From: CAVUQH01 sp963774445
GTDB taxonomy: Bacteria; Myxococcota_A; Polyangia; Haliangiales; Haliangiaceae
Length of the DNA: 64,000 nucleotides
Assembly (NCBI GenBank): GCA_963774445.1
Contig: CAVZFC010000026.1
Coordinates: 310,001 to 374,000, forward strand
Direction of reading: 5' to 3'
A program made the position numbers and the translations under genes. Each line of letters opens with the position of its first letter. Position 1 is the first letter of the stretch. The notes below the pieces were generated by a model that saw only the letters and a program-made list of their open reading frames with translations, was not told where the DNA came from and ran no database searches. Below are positions 1 through 11,660 of the stretch, piece by piece.

Positions 1-213
1 GAGGAGGGGCAGGCGAAGGCGCAACATACTGTCCGATAGAGCAAGCCGCGGGCCACCGCCCGGGAGGCCGCAACCGCGCGAAAACCCACCCTCGGACGCC
101 AGCGGCGCTCAGATTTCTGAGGAAACCGTGCCGCGGAAATCCGCGGTTTGGCACGGCGTTGCGGCCCGCCCTGGGGGATCAGACCCGTGTGGTACCTGCA
201 TGGTTGGGCCGCC
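1..213. other. Upstream region of sbcD, no gene seen
   Basis: No convincing coding region. It holds one small hairpin at 131-149: CCGCGG, a 4-base AAAT loop, CCGCGG, then TTT. The stem is short and the T run brief, so a terminator role for a gene left of the window is only possible. No clear -10/-35 pair for sbcD was found. Confidence 0.4.
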
Positions 214-1463
<1,250 letters not shown>

Positions 1464-1467
<4 letters not shown>

Positions 1468-4400
1468 GGATCCTGGCCATCCGCGGCTGCAACCTGGCCA
1501 GCCTGGCAGGCGAGTTCGCGGTCGAGCTCGAGTGCGGGCCGCTGGCCGGCGCCGGATTGTTTGCCATCACCGGGCCGACCGGCGCGGGCAAGAGCACGCT
1601 GCTCGACGCGCTGTGCGTGGCGCTGTTCGATCGCACGCCGCGCCTGGGGCAGCGGTCGACGGTGACCATCGGCCACCCGGGCGAGGACGACGAGCTCAAG
1701 CTGGGCGCAACCGACGTGCGCGCGCTCTTGCGCCACGGCGCCGGCAGCGGTTGGGCCGAGGTTGACTTCACCGGGCGCGACGGTCACCGCTACCAGGCGC
1801 GCTGGTCGGTGCGGCGGGCGCGCGCGCGGGCCGACGGCAGGATGCAGGCGCAGCAGATGGAGCTCTGCGATCTCGACGACGGTCGCGTGCTGGGCGGCAC
1901 CAAGTCCGAGACCCTGGCCGAGATCCAGGCGCGACTGGGCTTCTCGTTCGATCAGTTCACTCGCTCGGCGCTGCTGGCGCAGGGCGAGTTCGCGGCGTTC
2001 TTGCGCGCCAGCGGGCGCGACCGCGCCGAGCTGCTGGAGCGGATGACCGGCACCGAGATCTACGGCGTGGTCTCCGAGGCCGCCTACCGCCGGGCGCAAA
2101 GCGAGCGGGTCGAGCTTGCCGCGCTGGAGCGGCAGGTCGCCGAGGCCGCGGTGCTCGACGACGAGGCCCGCGAGCGGCTCGAGTGCGAGCGCGCGACGGT
2201 GGCCGCGGCGGTGGAAGCGGAGCAGAAGCGCGCCGGCGAGCTCGATGCCGCGCTGGCCTGGCACGGGCGCGGGCGCGAGCTGGCCGCCGGAGTGGCCGAG
2301 GCCGAGGCGCGCCTGGCCCGGGCCGCGCGGGCGTGGGATGAGGCAGCCGCGGTCCGCGACGCGATCGACCGCGTGACGGCGGCGCTCGAGCTGGCGCCGC
2401 TGTTCGAGCAGGCGCGGCGGGCGCGGGCGGGTGCGAGCGCGGCGGACGAGGCGGTGGCGGGCGCGCGGGTAGCCGTCGCGGCGCGGGTCGACGGGCAGGC
2501 CGCGGCCAATCGCGCGCTTGCGCACGCCGACGAGCGGCGGGCGGCGGCACGGGCGGCGCGGGCCGACGCCGGTCCGCTGCTCGAGCAGGCCGGGCGCCTC
2601 GACACGGAGCTCGAGCTGGCGACGGGCGGCGCGGCGCGGGCCGATCAGCTGCTGGCCGAGGCGCGCGAGGCCGAGGCCACCGCGGTCGCCGAGCGCGCGC
2701 GCCTGGCCGCGGCCGAGGTCGAGACCCGGCGGCTCGATGGCGAGGCGGCGGCATTCCTCGAGGCGCGCCGGGCGCTGGCGCCGATCGCCGACGAGTGGCC
2801 GCGCTGGTCGGTGGCGCTGGCGCGGGCTGGCGAGCTGACGCGCGAGCTGGTGGCGCGCGACGACGCGCGGCCGGCGCTCGTCGCCGAGGTCGAGCGGGCC
2901 GAAGCGCAGGCGCAAGCGCGGGCCGAAGCGGCCGACGGCGAGCGCGAGCAGCACGGCGCCGCGCGCCTGCGCGCCGAGAAGCTGGAGAAGAAGGCGGGAG
3001 AAGGGGCGCTGGCCGGGCTGCGGCGCCAGCGCGACCAGCTCGAGTCCCAGCGCGAGGCGCTGCGCGATCTCGATGCCGCGGTGCAGGCGGCGGTGGCGGT
3101 GGTCGCCGGCGAGGAGCGCGCGGTCGCCGATCGCGATTCGGCGCGCACCGAGGCCGCGGCGCTGGGGCGCCGTCGCCGGCGGCGGACCCGCGAGCAAGAG
3201 CAGCGCCTGGCGTTGGCGCGCGAGGCCGAGTCGGCGCTCGACCGCCTGCGCCTGGCCGCCGATCTGTCGGCCCATCGCGCGGCCCTGGTCGACGGCGAGC
3301 CGTGTCCGCTGTGCGGCGCCGACGAGCACCCGTGGGCCGAGCGCGCGCCGGTCGACGCGGCGCTGGCCGCGCAGCAGGCGCGGGTGACCGAGCTGCGCGA
3401 CCAGGTCCGCGCGGGCGAAGCCGATCTGGCCGCGATCGAGGCCGAGCGAGCCAGCGCGCGCTCCGTCGTCGGTCGCGCCGAGGATGAGCTGCGCGAGCTC
3501 GCGGCGCGGCGCGGCGAGGCCGCGGCGTCATGGGTCGACGGGCTGGCCGCCCTGGGCGAGCTGCCGCTGATCGGCGATCCGGCCACGGCGCTGGCCGCCG
3601 ACTGGGTGGCGCAGCGGTTGTCGGCGATCGACGCGCGGCTCGAGGCGCTGCGCGCCGAGGAGCGTCTCGCCGAGGCCAGCGCCGCCGACGCGACCCGGGC
3701 GCGAGCGGCCGAGGCGGCCCGGCGCAGCCATCTCGATCACGCGATCGACGAGGCGCGGCGCGCGGCCGAGGCGGCGCGCGAGGCGGCGCGCCAGCTGGCG
3801 GCACTGGACGAGGCGCGCGTGCGGGCGGCCGCCGATCGCGCCCGCGTGCTGGACGAGCTGACCCCCGCGCTGGCCGGTGTCGATGATGCCGCGACGCGGG
3901 CGGCCGCCGACGCCGACGGTCTGCGTGACGAGCTCGACGGCGAGGTGCAGGCGATCGCGGCGCGGCGTCGCGAGCGCGAGCACTGTGCCGCCGAGCTGGC
4001 CCAGCTGGCCGGCGCCCGCGAGACCGCGGCGGCGCGGGCCGATGACCGCGCGCGCGCGCGGCAGGTGGCCGAGGCGGCCGCGGCCGAGGCGACGGCGCGC
4101 GCGGCCGAGCTGGCGGCCCGGCGCGCGTCGCTGTTCGAAGGGCGTCCGACCGCCGCAGTGCGGGCCGCGCTCGACGGTGAGCTGGCGGCGGCCGACGAGG
4201 TGCGCGAGCGCGCTGCCGTCGGCGCCCAGCGCGCGGCGGCCGATCGCGCGAGCGCCGACGCGGGGCTCGCCGCGGCGACCGAGCAGGCCGCGCGCGCTGG
4301 TGCCGAGCGTGATCGCGCGAGCGGCGAGCTGGTCTCGGCGCTGGGCGCAGGCGGTATGGACGAGGCCGAGCTGGCCCGCCGGCTGGAGCTGGGGCGCGCC

Positions 4401-5189
4401 TGGCGCGAGGCGCGCGCCGCCGAGCGCGATTGCATGCGCGCCGAGCTCGATGAGGCGCGCACGGTACTGGCCGAGCGCGCGGCCCAGCGCGACCGGCACC
4501 TCGAGTCCGGGGCGCCGGAGGTTGACGAAGAGGCCGCGCGCACCGCCCGCGCCGCCGCCGGGGAGGCGCTGGTTGCCGCGCAGGAGGCGCTGGCCGATCG
4601 CGTGGCCCGGCTGCGCGTGGACGACGCCGCGCGCACCGCGCGCGCCGATCTCGGGCGCCGCGCGGCCGAACAGGGCGAGCGCTCCGCGGTGTACGAGGCG
4701 CTGAGCGAATTGATTGGCTCGGCCGACGGCAAGAAGTTTCGCCAGTTCGCGCAGAGCCTGACCCTCGATGTCTTGCTCGCCCACGCCAACCAGCACCTGT
4801 CGGAGCTGGCCAGCCGGTACCGGCTCGCCCGCGTGCCCGGCTACGACCTGGATCTGCAGGTGGTCGACCGCGACATGGGCGACGAGGTACGGAGTCTCTA
4901 CAGCCTGTCGGGTGGCGAGAGCTTCCTGGTGTCGCTGGCGCTGGCGCTCGGCTTGTCGTCGCTGGCCGCCCGCGACGCCCGGGTCGAGTCGCTACTCATC
5001 GACGAGGGCTTCGGCAGCCTGGATCCGCAGACGCTCGAGAGCGCGCTGTCGGTGCTCGATGCGCTGCAGGCGACGGGGCGCAAGGTCGGACTGATCTCGC
5101 ACGTGCCCGGGCTGGCCGAGCGCATCGGTGTGCAGGTCACCGTCACGCCGCGAGGCGGCGGCAAGAGCGTGGTCGCAGTAGCGGCGTAG
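1464..5189 (+). CDS. sbcC: Exonuclease subunit SbcC (Rad50-type ATPase)
   Basis: SMC-like ATPase partner of SbcD; it uses ATP to open and position DNA ends for the nuclease. The 1241-residue protein has Walker A GPTGAGKST at 37-45, then a very long alanine/arginine/glutamate-rich coiled coil whose apex carries the zinc hook CPLC at 614-617. The second ATPase lobe holds the LSGGES signature starting at 1148 and Walker B LLIDEG with D1180-E1181. It starts at GTG 1464, overlapping the sbcD stop. It is longer than the E. coli protein (about 1050), the extra length being coiled coil. Coiled-coil codons are extremely GC-rich, which makes long open shadow frames on the other strand. Confidence 0.96.
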
Positions 5190-5224
5190 CGCCGCCCACC
5201 CCCACCCGGCCAGCGTTCGCGTTC

Positions 5225-5375
5225 GCGGGCCGGCGGTACCACCCGCCACCGATCGGCCGGCGGTACCCGCCACCGATCGGCCGGCGGTACCCGCCACCGA
5301 TCGGCCGGCGGTCCCACCAGCCACCGATCGGCCGGCGGTCCCAGCCACCGATCGGCTGGCGGTACCACCAGCCAC
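5225..5375. repeat. Tandem array of about 24-base GC-rich repeats
   Basis: Five copies of CCACCGATCGGCCGGCGGT start at 5246, 5270, 5294, 5321 and 5345, so the spacing is 24, 24, 27 and 24 bases. The last copy has one substitution (GGCTGG). Partial copies flank the array at 5225-5237 and 5371-5377. Each unit contains the palindromes CCGATCGG and GCCGGC. The array lies between the convergent sbcC and 5452 genes. It has no spacers of constant length with varied sequence, so it is not CRISPR. Confidence 0.85.
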
Positions 5376-5440
5376 CGGTCGCCCTGAGCTTGTCGAAGGG
5401 CGCATCGTACGCGCCCTTCGACAGGCCCAGGGCGACCGGT
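5374..5440. repeat. Long palindromic (REP-like) hairpin between convergent genes
   Basis: A 30-base left arm at 5374-5403 and a 30-base right arm at 5411-5440 pair at 28 of 30 positions around a 7-base loop. The arms contain CCTGAGCTTGTCGAAGGG and its partner, a word I recognise as a common dispersed bacterial repeat. It sits just before the stop of the minus-strand gene and after sbcC, so it could end transcripts from both sides, but no T run follows either arm. A shorter relative is at 48925-48948, also between convergent genes. Confidence 0.75.
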
Positions 5441-5451
5441 TGAGCGCCGGC

Positions 5452-7047
5452 CTATTTCGGGCGCGTGCCCGGCGGCCAGATGGTGAAGCGAGCGCGCACG
5501 ACGCGGGCGTCGGCGGCGGTGCGGGTCCAGGCGTGGACGGCAAGGCCGTTGTGGCCGAGGACAGCGCGCAGCTCACCTTCGAAGCGCGGGAGCTGCCCGG
5601 CCGGGCCGATCAGCTCCACCCTCACGAAGCCGGCGCCGCGCAGGCGTTGCAGCGGCAGAATTCGCGGATCGATGTGAACCTGCACGGCGCCGCCGAAGAG
5701 CACGGCACCGAGCTCCACCTCGATCACGACCGGCTTCACCTCGACCTCGACGGTCGCGCCACCCTCGGCCGCACCCCCGACGCCTGCATCGACGTCAACG
5801 CCGGGCACCGGCCCGGTCGTGGTGGTGGTCGTTGCCGGTGGCGGCGTCGTGACCAACGGCGGCGGCAGTGGTCGTCGGGCCGGGCCCGGCAGGCAGCGTC
5901 CCGCGCGCGTGCCGCCGCCGAGCTCCAGATGGAGCACGAAGCCGACCCCGCGCCGGTGCAGGCCGTCGCCCTCGAGGCGCGTCCGCTGGCGCACGCCCAT
6001 GGCGAACGAGCCGAAGCAGCCCAGCGCGAAGCGCGCACCGAGCTCCAGATCGCCGCGGGGGGCGCCGCCGGGCGGTCGGCCGGGGCCGCTCTCGGCGCCC
6101 TTCCAGTCCCAGCCGGCCTGGGCCTCGAGATAGGCCGCCGCCGCGCCGCCGCTGCGCAGGCGCAGCCCGCCCAGCGCGCCCCAGCTGGCGCCGTCGAACC
6201 CGCGCAGCTTGGCGCCGTCGCGCCCGAACGACTGGTCGACGGTGAAGCGCAGCTCGGCGAAGCGGCCGAGCGGCACGCCGACGTCGAACCCCAGGCCGAA
6301 CAGCGTGCCTGCGCGGAAGCTGCCGCCGGCGCTGTAGACGAATTCCGGCGCCGACGCCGGCTCGTCGAGGTTGAGCGGATCGCGAATGCCGACCTCGAAG
6401 CCGCCGCGCACCGACGCCAGCACCATGCGCAGGCTCGGGTCGCCGAGCGCCTGCTCGTACGCGATCTCGACGGCAGCGGTCATCGCCGCGTGGTGGGTGA
6501 CGTACATGCCGACGTCGTGGCCGATGGCGACGCGGCTGACCTCGCCGCTGTCCAGGCCGCGGGCGCGCAGCGACCAGCCGAGGCCACCGGTCAGCGTCCA
6601 TGCGTTGCGGTCGACTTCGTCGGTCCACAGGCGCCAGCGCAGCTGGGCCAGGAAATCCTGCGCCACCGCCGCGTTGGCGTGCCCGGTGCCGCCCGGCGGC
6701 GTGCCGCGGCCAAAGCCGAGCAGCTGGTAGCGCGCGCCGATCGTCAGCGCCCGGCTGAGCGCGAAGTCGGCCTGCACCCCCACCCCCTGCACGCTGCCCA
6801 GCAGCCCCTCCGGTCCGTCGGCCACGCCGCTGGTCCAGTCCACACCCAGCGACCACTGCGTCGCCCGCGGGTACCACGGCCGGCAGCTGTACAGCCCGCC
6901 CGGCGGCGGCGGCGCGGCGTTCGGGTCGCACTCCGGCAGCCCGCGCGTCCGGTCCGGCAGGGCGCTGCCCCAGCCGTCGTCATCGGCGCGGGCGATGCCG
7001 CCGCCGAGCAGCAGCGCGGCCAGAACGATCGAGACAGTCGTGTGCAC
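5452..7047 (-). CDS. Secreted or outer-membrane protein of unknown function
   Basis: I do not recognise the family. The GTG at 7047 was chosen because it gives a clean signal peptide (VHTTVSIVLAALLLGGGIARA) and has GGGGA upstream; the frame is open to 7146. The 531-residue protein then has a mature region rich in alternating hydrophobic/polar strands ending in aromatics, as in outer-membrane beta-barrels (about 60-390). A proline/threonine-rich linker with consecutive threonines follows (about 400-430), then a C-terminal region rich in short valine strands. The architecture suggests an envelope protein with a barrel plus a periplasmic or surface domain. It stands alone, convergent with sbcC and divergent from the acyl-CoA dehydrogenase. 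Confidence 0.7.
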   Translation of the reverse strand: MHTTVSIVLAALLLGGGIARADDDGWGSALPDRTRGLPECDPNAAPPPPGGLYSCRPWYPRATQWSLGVDWTSGVADGPEGLLGSVQGVGVQADFALSRALTIGARYQLLGFGRGTPPGGTGHANAAVAQDFLAQLRWRLWTDEVDRNAWTLTGGLGWSLRARGLDSGEVSRVAIGHDVGMYVTHHAAMTAAVEIAYEQALGDPSLRMVLASVRGGFEVGIRDPLNLDEPASAPEFVYSAGGSFRAGTLFGLGFDVGVPLGRFAELRFTVDQSFGRDGAKLRGFDGASWGALGGLRLRSGGAAAAYLEAQAGWDWKGAESGPGRPPGGAPRGDLELGARFALGCFGSFAMGVRQRTRLEGDGLHRRGVGFVLHLELGGGTRAGRCLPGPARRPLPPPLVTTPPPATTTTTTGPVPGVDVDAGVGGAAEGGATVEVEVKPVVIEVELGAVLFGGAVQVHIDPRILPLQRLRGAGFVRVELIGPAGQLPRFEGELRAVLGHNGLAVHAWTRTAADARVVRARFTIWPPGTRPK

Positions 7048-7271
7048 GCGGCGTTCCCCAGCAACCACCGTGCCGACCGTCGTTCGAGCTGATCTGGGCC
7101 GCTTCCGGCTCCCTGTCAACGGCGGGCTGTGGCGTGCGCGCAACAACTTGGTTCAGGTGCAGGTAGGGTGGCCACGACCACGATCCGCGGAGTCCGGTTC
7201 ATCGGATCCATTATCGAGGGAAACCGGGCCTGCGTGCTAGCCTCGTTCACCGATCACGAGGAGGAAGTGAC

Positions 7272-8417
<1,146 letters not shown>

Positions 8418-8424
8418 GCCCCCT

Positions 8425-8447
8425 GTCCCATGCGCGACCCATGGGAC
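8425..8447. promoter_or_regulatory. Inverted repeat GTCCCATG-N7-CATGGGAC
   Basis: A perfect 8-base inverted repeat with a 7-base loop begins 8 bases after the acyl-CoA dehydrogenase stop. A third half-site CATGGGAC lies at 8476-8483. There is no T run, so a standard terminator is unlikely. Three copies of one half-site within 60 bases, upstream of the lipoprotein gene at 8620, would also fit a repressor or activator site. No clear -10/-35 pair was found in the rest of the 8418-8619 gap. Confidence 0.5.
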
Positions 8448-8619
8448 GCTAGGTCCGATTTTCGCCGGTTTGACGCATGGGACGTCGTGTCAGGGGATGT
8501 ATGACGTCCGCCCAACGTATTGATCCGCGTGTGTCGCATCCGACGGCATGTCGCTTGCTGTAGGGTCCGCACGCTCGTCACATCGCCTCGCGCGTGACTC
8601 ATTCCCTTAGGAGTCGACT

Positions 8620-10710
8620 ATGAACGCTCGCCGCATCTACTCGCTGTTCCTGCTCGCCGCCTTCACGGCCGCCACTGCGTGCGGCGAGGTGCAGAACCCC
8701 AATACCAATGACGGGGTTGACGCCGATCCGGGCGTGCAGTCCGATGGCGGCGTCAACGATCCGGACGCCGCGCCGGACCCGACCGACCTCGATCCGCCGG
8801 AGACCATTCTCGACGACGTGCCCGCGTCGCTGGTCAACACCTCCTCGGCGACGATCAGCTTCCACGCCAGTGAGGCGGACTGTACCTACTTCTGCCGCCA
8901 GAGCGCGAGCGGCACGTTCAGCAGCTGCACGTCGCCGGTCACCATCAACGCGGTCGCAGACGGCCCGCAGATGTTCGAGGTCTACGCGGTCGACGCCGCC
9001 GACAACGCCGACCCGACGCCGGCGAGCCACTCCTGGGTGGTCGACACGGCCCCTCCGGTCGTGACCATCTCGAGCGGCCCCAGTAACCCCACCGCGGCGT
9101 CCACCGGCGATTTCTCGTTCAGCGCCAACGAGACGGCGAGCTTCGAGTGCGTGGTCGACGGCATCGCGTCCGCGTGCACCAGCCCGGTGAGCCAGTCCGG
9201 CTTCAGTGACGGCAACCACACCTTCAAGGTCAACGCCACGGACACCGCCGGCAACACCGGCAACGCGATCTGGGCCTGGGTGGTCGACGCGGCGGCGCCA
9301 TCGGTCTCGATCACCAGCAAGCCGGCGCTGTGGACCAACTCGCAGAACGCCAACTTCGTCTTCACCGCCGAGGCCGGCGCCACCGTGGAGTGCTCCATCG
9401 ACAGCACCACGAGCTACAGCGCCTGTGACTCGACCACCACCAAGAACTACACCGGCCTGACCGCCAACACCTCGCACACGTTCCGCGTTCGGGCCACCGA
9501 TGGCGCCGGCAACCAGGGCGTCGCCAGCTACAACTGGAATATCGACACCGTGGCGCCGACGGTCACCATCCTCAACAAGCCCAACGATCCGACCAACCAG
9601 ACCAGCGCTTCGTTCACCTTCAGCTCCAGCGAGAGCGCGACCATGTCCTGCTCGCTGAACGGCAGCAGCACCGCCTGCGACAGCAAAACCGCGATGAGCT
9701 ACGCGACGGTGGCGGCCAACCAGGACGACACGTTCGTCGTCCAGGCCACCGACCTCGCCGGCAACGTGGGCAACGCGTCGTACACGTGGACGGTTAACAC
9801 CCAGCCGCCCGACACCACCATCTTGGGCGCGCCCACCGGTACCTATCCGATCGATTACATCTCCCTGACTCTAAAGGCCGACGATCCCAACGCCACCTTC
9901 CGCTGCCAGATCAACGGTGGTTCGATCACTGCCTGCACGAGCCCCCTGAACCTGAGCAACCTCGGCTACGGCAATACGGTCAAGGTCTCGGCCTGGGCGG
10001 TCGACGCGCTGCAGAACATCGACCCCAGCCCGGCGGTCGCCAGTTGGACCAACAAGCAGGGGCTGATCCTCTACTACGAGCTCGACAAGACCTCGAAGAA
10101 CACCAGTCCGCTGGGTGCGGTGCATGACGGCACCGGCGTGAACGTCAGCTACCCCACCGGCTACATCCGTGAGGCGATCGAATTCAAGGGGACCGCGACC
10201 AGCTACGCCAAGCTGGCCGATACCAGCATCCCGATGAGCAATGACGACGCGTACACCGTGTCGTTGTGGGTGGCCGAAGCCAAGCCGCAGACCGATACCC
10301 CGCAGCGGTTCCTGTTCAGCTTCGAGTCCAGCGGCGGCGGCATCTCGGCCTACCGCAAGAACTCGCTCAAGAACGAGCTGTTCATGACCCTCACCACCGA
10401 GAACGGCAAGCAGAATGGCGCGACCATCCAGTTCACGCCCGAAAAGTTCACCAACCTGATCTTCGAGTACCCGGGGCTGGGCAAGGACCTCACCGTCTAC
10501 CAGAACGACGTGAAGGTCGCGACCATTCGCAACCCCGACGGCAGCAACGTGTTCGGCAAGGGGCAGTTGTCGTCGATGCTGCTGGGGCAGAACTCGTTCT
10601 TCGTCATCGACGACCTGCGCGTCTACAACACCGTGTACAGCAGCGCGACCAAGTGCACCGCCATCCTCGGCGGCACCTGGGATTTCGTCAAAGGCTATTG
10701 CAACCTGTAG
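8620..10710 (+). CDS. Lipoprotein with Ig-like repeats and a C-terminal LamG-like domain
   Basis: Predicted cell-surface or periplasmic lipoprotein of 696 residues. Residues 1-21 form a lipoprotein signal ending in the probable lipidated Cys21 (AATAC). A low-complexity Asp/Pro linker follows (about 25-60). Then come about five or six Ig-like modules of about 85 residues, each with a Cys pair (such as ECVVDG...ACTSPV) and the recurring phrase ATDxAGN with W-VD. The last 220 residues (from GLILYYELDK) look like a concanavalin/LamG domain, with VSLWV and FVIDDLRVYN. Such proteins usually bind glycans or mediate adhesion; the ligand here is unknown. The start is ATG 8620 with AGGAG upstream. Confidence 0.88.
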   Translation: MNARRIYSLFLLAAFTAATACGEVQNPNTNDGVDADPGVQSDGGVNDPDAAPDPTDLDPPETILDDVPASLVNTSSATISFHASEADCTYFCRQSASGTFSSCTSPVTINAVADGPQMFEVYAVDAADNADPTPASHSWVVDTAPPVVTISSGPSNPTAASTGDFSFSANETASFECVVDGIASACTSPVSQSGFSDGNHTFKVNATDTAGNTGNAIWAWVVDAAAPSVSITSKPALWTNSQNANFVFTAEAGATVECSIDSTTSYSACDSTTTKNYTGLTANTSHTFRVRATDGAGNQGVASYNWNIDTVAPTVTILNKPNDPTNQTSASFTFSSSESATMSCSLNGSSTACDSKTAMSYATVAANQDDTFVVQATDLAGNVGNASYTWTVNTQPPDTTILGAPTGTYPIDYISLTLKADDPNATFRCQINGGSITACTSPLNLSNLGYGNTVKVSAWAVDALQNIDPSPAVASWTNKQGLILYYELDKTSKNTSPLGAVHDGTGVNVSYPTGYIREAIEFKGTATSYAKLADTSIPMSNDDAYTVSLWVAEAKPQTDTPQRFLFSFESSGGGISAYRKNSLKNELFMTLTTENGKQNGATIQFTPEKFTNLIFEYPGLGKDLTVYQNDVKVATIRNPDGSNVFGKGQLSSMLLGQNSFFVIDDLRVYNTVYSSATKCTAILGGTWDFVKGYCNL

Positions 10711-10714
10711 CCGG

Positions 10715-11293
10715 CTAGTGGATGCCGCGGCCCTGCACGATCGCTTCGGGATCGATCCCGAGCGTTCGCAGGGCCATCTCCCACATCTCGTCGGCCGGAG
10801 AGTTGAAGACGAGGTCGGGGGTGGCGTTAACGTGTAGCCACGAGCCGCGCGCCATCTCCTCGGCCAGCTGTCCGGCGCCCCATCCGGAGTAGCCGAGCAG
10901 TAGGCGAACATTGGCCGGCGGCGCCTCGGCGAGCAGCCGCAGCTTGTCTGGTGAGGTTGACAGCGACAGCCCGGGCAACAGCTCGACGGTGCTTCCCGAC
11001 GCCATGTCTGGCGAGGCCGGCCCCAGCCCTTCGACGGGGCCGTGCAGCACCCAGCCACTGGTCGGCATGACCGGCCCGCCCGACCAGACCACGGCGCGGT
11101 CGTCGCCGTGCCACTCGATCTCCATCGCCTCGAGCAGGGTGGCGGCGAGCATGTCGCTGGGCTGGTTGACCACCAGCCCGAACGAGCCCTCGTCGTTGTG
11201 CTCGATCATCAGCACGACGGCCCGCGTGAAGTTGGGATCGATGAGGTGCGGCATCGCCAGGAGCAGACCCGGCGCCAGCAGCGTCTCGGTCAT
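10715..11293 (-). CDS. UPF0301/YqgE (AlgH) family protein
   Basis: Member of the YqgE/AlgH family, widespread and of unknown molecular function; AlgH was named from alginate regulation in Pseudomonas. The 192-residue product has the family landmarks LLAMPHLIDPNFTRAVV near the N-terminus, GLVVNQP, a GGPV segment and GYSGWGAGQLAEE. The ATG at 11293 was chosen because GCAGGAG lies 6-7 bases upstream and homologues begin at this point; the frame is open to 11521 but the extra part looks like shadow sequence. It is convergent with the Ig/LamG lipoprotein gene, 4 bases away. Confidence 0.93.
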   Translation of the reverse strand: MTETLLAPGLLLAMPHLIDPNFTRAVVLMIEHNDEGSFGLVVNQPSDMLAATLLEAMEIEWHGDDRAVVWSGGPVMPTSGWVLHGPVEGLGPASPDMASGSTVELLPGLSLSTSPDKLRLLAEAPPANVRLLLGYSGWGAGQLAEEMARGSWLHVNATPDLVFNSPADEMWEMALRTLGIDPEAIVQGRGIH

Positions 11294-11357
11294 CGTCGCT
11301 CCTGCGGGACCTGCGCCCATGCCGCTCAGTGTTTCAGAAGCCCAGGAGCGTGTAAAG

Positions 11358-11543
11358 CTACGCCGGAGCGAGGGCCGCGTCGCCGCCGTCGTCGTTGCCG
11401 CCATCGTCGGGCGCCGTCGCCGGCTGGCCGTTTCCCGACGGCTGCTCCTCGGCCAGACCCAGCTGCCCTTGCACTCGCTTGAACAGCGCGGCGCCGAGGC
11501 TGAGGGCGAATCCGTAGACAACTCCGCGAACGAACAGATTCAT
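11358..11543 (-). CDS. Small membrane-anchored hypothetical protein (61 aa)
   Basis: A 61-residue product with one short hydrophobic N-terminal stretch (VRGVVYGFALSLGAALF), an amphipathic segment, and an acidic Gly/Asp/Ala tail. The strongest evidence that it is real is an excellent ribosome site, GGAGGAG, 5 bases before the ATG. It lies between the UPF0301 gene and the agmatine genes on the same strand, with 64 and 117 base gaps. No family is recognised; it may be a single-span inner-membrane protein. Confidence 0.65.
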   Translation of the reverse strand: MNLFVRGVVYGFALSLGAALFKRVQGQLGLAEEQPSGNGQPATAPDDGGNDDGGDAALAPA

Positions 11544-11660
11544 GAATCTCCTCCGAGAGCTCCATGATAGCGCGGGTCGGCCCGCGGGGCTAACACCCCG
11601 GCAAGAGGCTCGCCAGGGCGCTGGCAGCCGCCGATGCCGGGTAGGACACCCCGCGACACC

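Noticed and set aside
2795..3804. Long frames on both strands inside sbcC
   Set aside because: They are mirrors of the Ala/Arg/Glu-rich coiled coil; the sbcC frame has all catalytic motifs and the zinc hook.
5225..5375. Short tandem repeats could be a CRISPR array
   Set aside because: Repeats are contiguous at 24-27 base spacing with nearly no spacer sequence, and no cas gene is in the window.
5374..5440. Standard rho-independent terminator
   Set aside because: The stem is long enough, but no T run follows on either strand; kept as a REP-like palindrome.
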